DNA of 64,000 nt from Gigantopelta aegis. Its lineage: Eukaryota; Mollusca; Gastropoda; Neomphalida; Peltospiridae. A program made the translations under genes and the position numbers. Below, piece by piece: positions 27,701 through 36,700 of this stretch. The notes beneath the pieces were generated by a model. That model ran no database searches, was not told the origin of the DNA, and worked only from the letters and a program-made list of their open reading frames with translations. How positions within the stretch are numbered: the first letter of the stretch is position 1; each line of letters begins with the position of its first letter. The DNA lies in contig NC_054707.1 in the NCBI RefSeq assembly GCF_016097555.1, positions 202,501 through 266,500 on the forward strand. The letters run 5' to 3'.

Positions 27701-30700
27701 TTATGTTATTCCCCCCACCCCCGAACCCCCAGTGGATCTCTCTCTGTGGGAGCTCTCCTTATGTTATCCCCCCCACCCCCGAACCCCCAGTAGATCTCTC
27801 TCTGTGGGAGCTCTCCTTATGTTATCCCCCCCACCCCCGAACCCCCAGTAGATCTCTCTCTGTGGGAGCTCTCCTCATGTTATCCCCCCACCCCCGAACC
27901 CCCAGTAGATCTCTCTCTCTGTGGGAGCTCTCCTTATGTTATCCCCCCCACCCCCGAACCCCCAGTGGATCTCTCTCTGTGGGAGCTCTCCTCATGTTAT
28001 CCCCCCACCTCTGAACCCCCAGTGGATCTCTGTGTGGGAGCTCTCCTTATGTTATCCCCCCCACCCCCGAACCCCCAGTAGATCTCTCTCTGTGGGAGCT
28101 CTCCTCATGTTATCCCCCCCACCCCCGAACCCCCAGTAGATCTCTCTCTCTGTGGGAGCTCTCCTTATGTTATCCCCCCACCCCCGAACCCCCAGTAGAT
28201 CTCTCTCTCTGTGGGAGCTCTCCTTATGTTATCCCCCCCACCCCCGAACCCCCAGTGGATCTCTCTCTGTGGGAGCTCTCCTTATGTTATCCCCCCCACC
28301 CCCGAACCCCCAGTAGATCTCTCTCTGTGGGAGCTCTCCTTATGTTATCCCCCCCACCCCCGAACCCCCAGTAGATCTCTCTCTGTGGGAGCTCTCCTTA
28401 TGTTATCCCCCCACCCCCGAACCCCCAGTAGATCTCTCTCTGTGGGAGCTCTCCTCATGTTATCCCCCCACCCCCGAACCCCCAGTAGATCTCTCTCTCT
28501 GTGGGAGCTCTCCTTATGTTATCCCCCCCACCCCCGAACCCCCAGTGGATCTCTCTCTGTGGGAGCTCTCCTCATGTTATCCCCCCACCTCTGAACCCCC
28601 AGTGGATCTCTCTGTGTGGGAGCTCTCCTCATGTTATCCCCCCACCTCTGAACCCCCAGTGGATCTCTCTGTGTGGGAGCTCTCCTTATGTTATCCCCCC
28701 ACCCGAACCCCCAGTAGATCTCTCTCTGTGGGAGCTCTCCTCATGTTATCCCCCACCCCGAACCCCCAGTAGATCTCTCTCTCTGTGTGGGAGCTCTCCT
28801 CATGTTATCCCCCACCCCGAACCCCCAGTAGATCTCTTTCTCTATGTGGGAGCTCTCCTCATGTTATCCCCCCACCCCAGAACCCCCAGTAGATCTCTCT
28901 CTCTGTGGGAGCTCTCCTCATGTTATCCCCCACCCCGAACCCCCAGTAGATCTCTCTGTGGGAGCTCGGCTCATGTTATCCCCCCACCCCCAAACCCCCA
29001 GTAGATCTCTCTCTCTGTGGGAGCTCTCATGTTATCCCCCCCACCCCCGAACCCCCAGTAGATCTCTCTGTGGGAGCCTGGCTCATGATATCCCCCCACC
29101 CCCGAACCCCCCCAGTAAATCTCTCTCTCTGTGGGAGCTCGACTCATGTTATCCCCCCACCCCCGAAACCCCAGTAGATCTCTCTCTGTGGGAGCTCGAC
29201 TCATGTTATGCCCCCACCCCTGAACCCCCTGTAGATCTCTCTCTCTGTGGGAGCTCGACTCATGTTATCCCCCCACCCCTGAACGCCTAGTAGATCTCTC
29301 TCTGTGGGAGCTCGGCTCATGTACCATCGACAAGCTCAAATTGCCTTTTTTAGAATTTTGTGAACCCTCCCCCCTCCCTTACAAAATCCAGCATCCGCCC
29401 CTTTTGATAGCGAAGCACCTTTTTTAATTACAGGCATCACAAATTACAGGCATCACAGAATAAGAAATAACACACACACACACCCAACTCTATCTGGAAA
29501 CGCTGAATTTAAAAGGTTTCAATAGCCATATATGTTGTGTAATCACTATGTACTTGTACAGTTGTAGTGAACAAGTTTGTTATTTTTCATTTCAGGCATC
29601 ACATTATTTCTGGGGAACTTGGGCGTTATTACAGGCCAAATATTCCAAAATCGACTTCGACTATCTTGGGTGAGTGTTTTTAAATAAACAAAAGTCTGTT
29701 TGCTTCTTTGTTTTTTAAAATGTGAAAGGAAAACAACATTTGTTTAACATAGATTATTTTAAAATGCAGTAGTGATTAGCTGTCCATCATGGTAATTGTG
29801 ACATTCGATCTAGAAAGCGAGGGAAGAAACCCGCTATCAAAACTCCGATATGTCTCTCATTGTCTATACCTAACAAAGTCAAAAGACGAGATATAGGTTA
29901 TTCTCAACAACATCAACTTTTGCACTAGCTCCAGTATTAGCATCATAAACCAATCCCTGTGGAGTTGACGGTTGACGTTCTCTGTGGCATTTTCATTTGC
30001 CGTGGACTATTTTGGATGTTTATGTTGAAGATGTATTTTTTCCTTATTGTGAAAAATAAAATATACTTTGTGAGCTGAAAACAGATTAAAAGTAAATAAT
30101 AAAAGAGTAACTGCACCGTTATTACTAAATATCTGAATCTTAGCGCCATCGGACATGATTTAAATTACATGTAAATTACCAGGTTTTTTTGGTCTGGTTT
30201 TAAGGTCACGGCCTTGACCTGCTTTTCCTCCCTTACAATCTGCTGCACCTTCGCCCCTGGCAGGTTATTATTATTAACTAGATTTTTAACTTTTCTATCC
30301 GACTTTTAAAAAACTTTTTAATATTTTGTAAATACATTACATTTAATAATAAAATTATTATATATTAAAATATATGTTTATATATACTGTTTTTATCGGT
30401 TGTAAATCTTTTTTATTGTTTGTGTTGTTGGTGTTGTAAGTAAGTGTATGAAAGTGTCAGTTTCAGGTTTGTACGAGGGGGCGATTGTTACCCATGGCTC
30501 ACCCTGGATCAAAAATACCTGTAGCCAAAATATTAGCCAAATGGAATTTTTATTAGCCATATTGAAAATGCTTTAGCCAAAATTGTTTTACCTAGTACTG
30601 TATAGAGTATTTATATATGAATATGAAAATGCATCTTTTTCAGCTAATTGTGTACAAACTGAAATAAATCTGAATAACAAAACCGTATTACCTGATCAAA

Positions 30701-33700
30701 ATCAAAGACAGCAATGGGGATAGGGGCAGTTAATATATTACTTTGATTTTTCAGCTGGGGTGGGGGGGGGGGGTCTCCCCATACACCCACCCCCACTTCT
30801 AAGGCCTATGACATTAAATTAACAATCATACAGAAATATGTGGGTGGGAGAATGTTTATGGAGGGTGTTGTTTTTTCTTTCTTCCTTTTTTTTCCCCAAA
30901 TAAAAAACTTGAGTGTTTTTTTTTTTTTAATATAGAGCTCATTATTTCTTGAAATAGCTATCTTTATGTCAGGTTTGCTTTTTTTTTTTAAAGTGACCCA
31001 TCAATTCCCCACCCCTAACAATTTCATAATTGTTAAATGCTTGTGATTTCTGCTTGTAAAATACCTAGGCAAAGAATGCTGACGTATATATTCCATTTAT
31101 TAAAAAAACAATAATACTCTTCCCCACCCCCCCCCCGAAAAAAAAAAAGTTACGGTCTTTTTAAAATCCAGCTAACTTATTAAATTTCACCTCACAGTCT
31201 TACAAATCTATATCTAACAAATATGATTATTGTAAACTAATTTTATTCAGTGTACATTGAACTGCAATTTGTATAAATACCGCATGTTCATTTCCCGCGA
31301 TCGCGATCTGCATGCGTGCTCTCGACCATGGGTACGAAATTAACAAAGACAAAGAAATAACCGAAACTGCAGTTAGGTATTCATTGCTGCGAACAAGTAT
31401 TGTTTTTCTACAAATTTACATCCAAGATTTACTCCTTTGTAATCGTATTGTTTAATGTCCGCAACAATGTCTCTTGACACGTGGGTGTCAGCTGACTGAA
31501 GCCTGACGTATTTGTGCCGAGAACTTTCCTCAGTTCAGCCAACGAACGTTCTTCCTAACATTCGCGAACTATTTGATTGGTGTCTGTCGTGTCCATTTGG
31601 TTTAACTGTGAAGCGCACAAACCAGTCTAGCGAACGTTTTCTTTTCGCTCGGTCTGGCTGAACTGGCATGTGTATTCAAATTGACACGCATTGTCGGTCT
31701 GTTTTTATTACTTTGGTCCAAAGACTTTACAAAGTTAAAATAACACGTTACAGACTTTGATTTTATACATGTTGAATGCATGCCGTTAAAATTAATAACC
31801 GTGTTTATTAAAGGGACATTCCTGAGTTTGCTGCAGTTTTTAAGATGTTATCAGCTAACAGAGACTTTTTGACGAATGTAAATATATATATCAAATATAT
31901 TTTTCTGCATAAAATATTAGTGGCTGTATATTAAACGTGTTTCTGATCGTTCTAATATTTGTACTAGATCAAATTTCATTTTATTTCCTAAAATATCTTT
32001 TTTTCGTACGTACGAAATTATTTCAAGACAAAATCCAGTTTGGGCTTCTTATAAATATTAAGACGACCAGAAACATATTGAATATACAGACACTGATATA
32101 CTAAACAACAAAATATATTTAATATGTAAGTTTAATTGTAGAAATATTTTATTAGTCGGAAACATCTTTCAATGCAGCAAAGTCAGGAATGTCCCTTTAA
32201 AATAAGCAAACTTCATTAGGCCCATGCTGTATTCTGGATGACATCGTTTCTTGTTACTGGTCGCGAGATCGCTATTAGGCCTACGCTAATTGAATATTTG
32301 GTATTATTATTATGTTTGAGTGTTGACATCAGAAGACAGAAAATGGCTTAGCCAAAATTTTAGCCACTTGCAAATTTTATTAGCCATTTTTTGTAAAAAT
32401 TAGCCAGTGGCTAATTTGACTACCGACAGCGCGAGCCCGGGTTACCTGGCAGTAATATACTCCCCGCTCGCTGGCTTCACCATATATTGTATATAATTAA
32501 TTAATTAATAGTTTGGTATTATTGTTTTTTAAAATTATTAACGTTTACAAAGCGTGCTCTTTTTAATAAGTTGTTATATATTTTATCCTGTTTTTATTAT
32601 ACATTGAAATAAAAAGAATTTTTTTATTCAATAGGGCAGTATGCTGCACCTATGCCGACGGGCAAGACCTGGTACTTTACCTTGTTCAACCCCCCCCCCC
32701 CCCCTTCCGTTCGGTTTTTAAACATTAAAGTGGTGACAGCGTCTTATGAATTACGTAAATTTTTTGTTCTCTTGCTTGACAGAGAGGCGCCTCTGCTCTC
32801 CGGGATCGCCAGAATACGTTTCGCTCTCCACAGCTCACCAGACGCTTAACTTTCCTAAAAACCCTCCCTTCCTGGACAATACCAACGATGGATCTTGCCG
32901 CTCTCCTAGTGGCACCAACATTGGATCTTTTTCAACAATCTTGAGGGGCATCGAGACTAGAGGGCACGGCAGTTAGATCAGCTGGGGGGGGGGGGTCTTG
33001 TGTGGGGGGTACTCCAGCAGACACTAGGGGTGCTTAGGAGTAGGCGGTTTCGGTTGTAGGGAGTGTTAGTCTGTCCGAGGGCCTGTGCCTCCCCCCTCCT
33101 CTTCCCCCCCCTCTGGTGGGTCACACCAATGTTCCAAAATCGATGGATGCCCCTCCATACCCCAACCAATAATTAACTTCCTGTGGCTGGGGCCCAACTT
33201 CCCTTACCAACCTCACAAAAATTATATAACGTCCACCATAAATTTTTAGGCTGTAATAATCAAAATTGTCCCATGCTCGAAATCTCCGTGGTATATGAGC
33301 AAGTTAAAATGACACGCAACGCAATGCATTAAGCAAGTTTCAACTAGGTCATTGAACTATGTTGATTGTTCATAGCACATGTATTGCAGGTGGGATGGGG
33401 GGTGACAGCGTATACATTGTTGAACCGTGGCTATGGTGTGTTATGGGTGTTTTATTTTCAGTAAAATGTTCAACATACACTCCTACAAGTCACTTGATGT
33501 GTTATGGTTGGCCGGATGATGAGATATTTGAGATGATGAGAGATTTTTCCAATAGTTTCAAGGTTGAAAATGAACATGGAAACCATAGTCACCAGCAGGG
33601 CCAGTTGAAGAAAAATCTCACTGAACCTTCTCAAATTCAACTAGCCCTCCAGTTATCACATTGAAATTTAACTGCACAGCCAAAATGAAAACTAGAATGT

Positions 33701-36700
33701 TCTTTGTTGAACACTGTATATAGTCAAAAGAAAACTGACGAATTGGCATGTAACTTCATGAATAAATTTAAAATTCATATAAAAACATTTTAAGTTTTAA
33801 CCCCATACCAACAGGGGTGAAGACAAAATAGTAGAACAGCCAAATAATACAGCTTTACTTGCATTGCCTCTGAAGTGAAAAAAAAAAATGCAGTACAACG
33901 ACAATAAAGGTAGAACTGCGCGTGCTGTAGTATATAAAACTAGTATGGGGTGACAGTCCTCTTTATGGGGATGTAAGGGTAAAATCTGAAGTAAAGGATT
34001 TTCTCGGGAGTGGCTGCCCTCCTATAGACGAATAACCCACACGTGTATGTTTAATGTGAATATTGTAAATGCTACAGTAGAAGGTTACTAATAAAATAAA
34101 TATCAAAAGAAAAATAAATCTGTGAACCCCCCCCCCCCCCATAAAAAACAAAACAAAACATTTGACCAAAATATACGATGTAACTTAGTTATCATATTAC
34201 AAAGCATAACAAATGTACTTAATGTTTATTACAATAATATTTGGACGGTTATGTCATCATGTAAGTCTTCGTGTCACTTTAGATCAGTTCTTATTTCATG
34301 GAAATCACTTAAACTTAAAAAAATACCAACAACAACAATCAGTTAACTGACCTTTGGAATAAGCCCTGTAGTAATGAAAAATGTCATTGTTATTTGTATA
34401 TGTGCACATGCGCTCATGTTAGTGTGTTCAAACTACAAGAGTTTAATTTTGTACCGGAATAATGTACGCTAATTATATTTTATTCCTTTTCACCATAACA
34501 TTGAATAACAATTGTCAAATAGTAGCTCTACTAGATAATTATGGTGTATCCAGTCCATTCCAATAAGCTGACAACTTCCAGATTTTAGAAATGCATGCAG
34601 TTTCTTCAGTACGTTTTGAGCTCTATTTTTAAAAAGACCTGACCCAAAGCCAATGAAGCCGAGTCTAGCGCTGTCAAAATATAGAGCATGTGCTATGTAT
34701 TCTGCTACCAGATCTGTAGTTCGCACCAACACGGACGCAGTGTGTTTTGTTACCTTCAGTTCAGTTTCAATGTCTTTCTTTTTTCAACTGGTACCATACT
34801 CACCAGACCCTAAAATCGATGGTGACCCAGTGGGCGACTGAGCGACTGCTAACAGCCCTGTAGTTTAATCACAATTTGTTCGTCATTTATATTGGCAAAA
34901 TATACAACCCTTTTCTGGTGCCCAGTGGCCTAATAATAATTTTAAAACCCCCCAGAAATTATGCCATTATTAAAGAAAATAAGTTTAATTCTATATCGCA
35001 TTAAATATATTCTGACACTGACACATTTGTGTGTCTTACAGCATATTAGAAAACAAAACAAATAAACTCATCATTACTTACAATCTAGAGTTGCAAACAT
35101 GTTAATGGTAAAATTGCTGTGGACACTATTTTTCCACGAAAAATTATTTGTCATGGTAATTTTCTTAATTGTAGGTGTTGTGAACAATATTTTCTGGTTC
35201 CAACCAGTGCACCACAACTGGTCAACGGCCATGGTATGTGCTGTCTGTGGGAAAGTGCATATAAAAGATCCCATTCTACTAATGGAAAAATGTAGCTGGT
35301 CTCCTCTGATGACTACGTGTCAGAATTACCAAATTTTGACAGCCAATAGTCGATGATTAATTAATCAATATGCTCTAGAAGTGTCATTAAACAAAATAAA
35401 CTTTTAACATTACCAAAAAGAATCGGGGCACAGTAGCATTGGGTGTGCTCCATGTGAACACAAACAGTTACTGTAGTACTTTCTTTGGAAGCGATGTGTT
35501 TGCTGGGTGCCCACCCCATCCACCTTTTTAGACCTGTACTGCCGGGTGCAACTGCCCATCTCGTCCACCTCTTTAGACCTGTACTGACGGGTGCAACTGC
35601 CCATCTCGTCCACCTCTTTAGACCTGTACTGCCGGGTGCAACTGCCCATCTCGTCCACCTCTTTAGACCTGTACTGCCGGGTGCAACTGCCCATCTCGTC
35701 CACCTCTTTAGACCTGTACTGCCGGGTGCAACTGCCCATCTCGTCCACCTCTTTAGACCTGTACTGCCGGGTGCAACTGCCCATCTCGTCCACCTCTTTA
35801 GACCTGTACTGCCGGGTGCAACTGCCCATCTCGTCCACCTCTTTAGACCTGTACTGCCGGGTGCAACTGCCCACCTCGTCTACCTTTTTAGAACTGTACT
35901 GCTGGGTGCAACTGCCCATCTCGTCCACCTCTTTAGACCTGTACTGCCGGGTGCAACTGCCCATCTCGTCCACCTCTTTAGACCTGTACTGCCGGGTGCA
36001 ACTGCCCATCTCGTCCACCTCTTTAGACCTGTACTGCTGGGTGCAACTGCCCATCTCGTCCACCTCTTTAGACCTGTACTGCCGGGTGCAACTGCCCACC
36101 TCGTCTACCTTTTTAGACCTGTACTGCCGGGTGCAACTGCCCACCTCGTCCACCTTTTTAGACCTGTACTGCCGGATGCAACTGCCCATCTCATCCACCT
36201 TTTTAGACCTGTACTGTTGTGAAAAGTATTCAACATTTTGTTCTTTTCTCTTTCAGATATGCAGTAATTCGGTTTGAAGAATATTTCCGGAGAAAAGAAG
36301 AGTTTAAATTGATGTAATGTACACAAGTTTGCTCACACTATAATCCAGTTTCTAACTCGCTGTTCTAACAGCTTTATAGACATGGATATGGTGGGGATCT
36401 GGGATGAGGTGGGGATCTGGGATGAGGTGGGGATCTGTGATAATGTGGGGATCTAGGCTAATGTGGGGATCTAGGCTAATGTGGGGATCTGTGATGAGGT
36501 GGGGATCTGTGATGAGGTGGGGATCTAGGCTAATGTGGGGATCTGGAATAATGTGGGGATCTGTGATGAGGTGGGTATCTGTGATGAGGTGGGGATCTAG
36601 GCTAATGTGGGGATCTGGGATGAGGTGGGTATCTAGGCTAATGTGGGGATTTGTGATGAGGTGGGGATCTGTGATGAGGTGGGGATCTAGGCTAATGTGG

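Noticed and set aside
33359-33664. 101-codon frame in ETNK intron 7
   Set aside because: No recognisable domain, AT-rich surroundings, no splice signals in phase.
34490-34732. 80-codon minus-strand frame (GFIGFGSGLFKNRAQNVLKK)
   Set aside because: Vaguely protein-like but I recognise no family and see no exon boundaries; possibly a transposon relic.
35410-36277. Frames of 228-262 codons on both strands
   Set aside because: By-products of the 45-bp array between ETNK exons 7 and 8.
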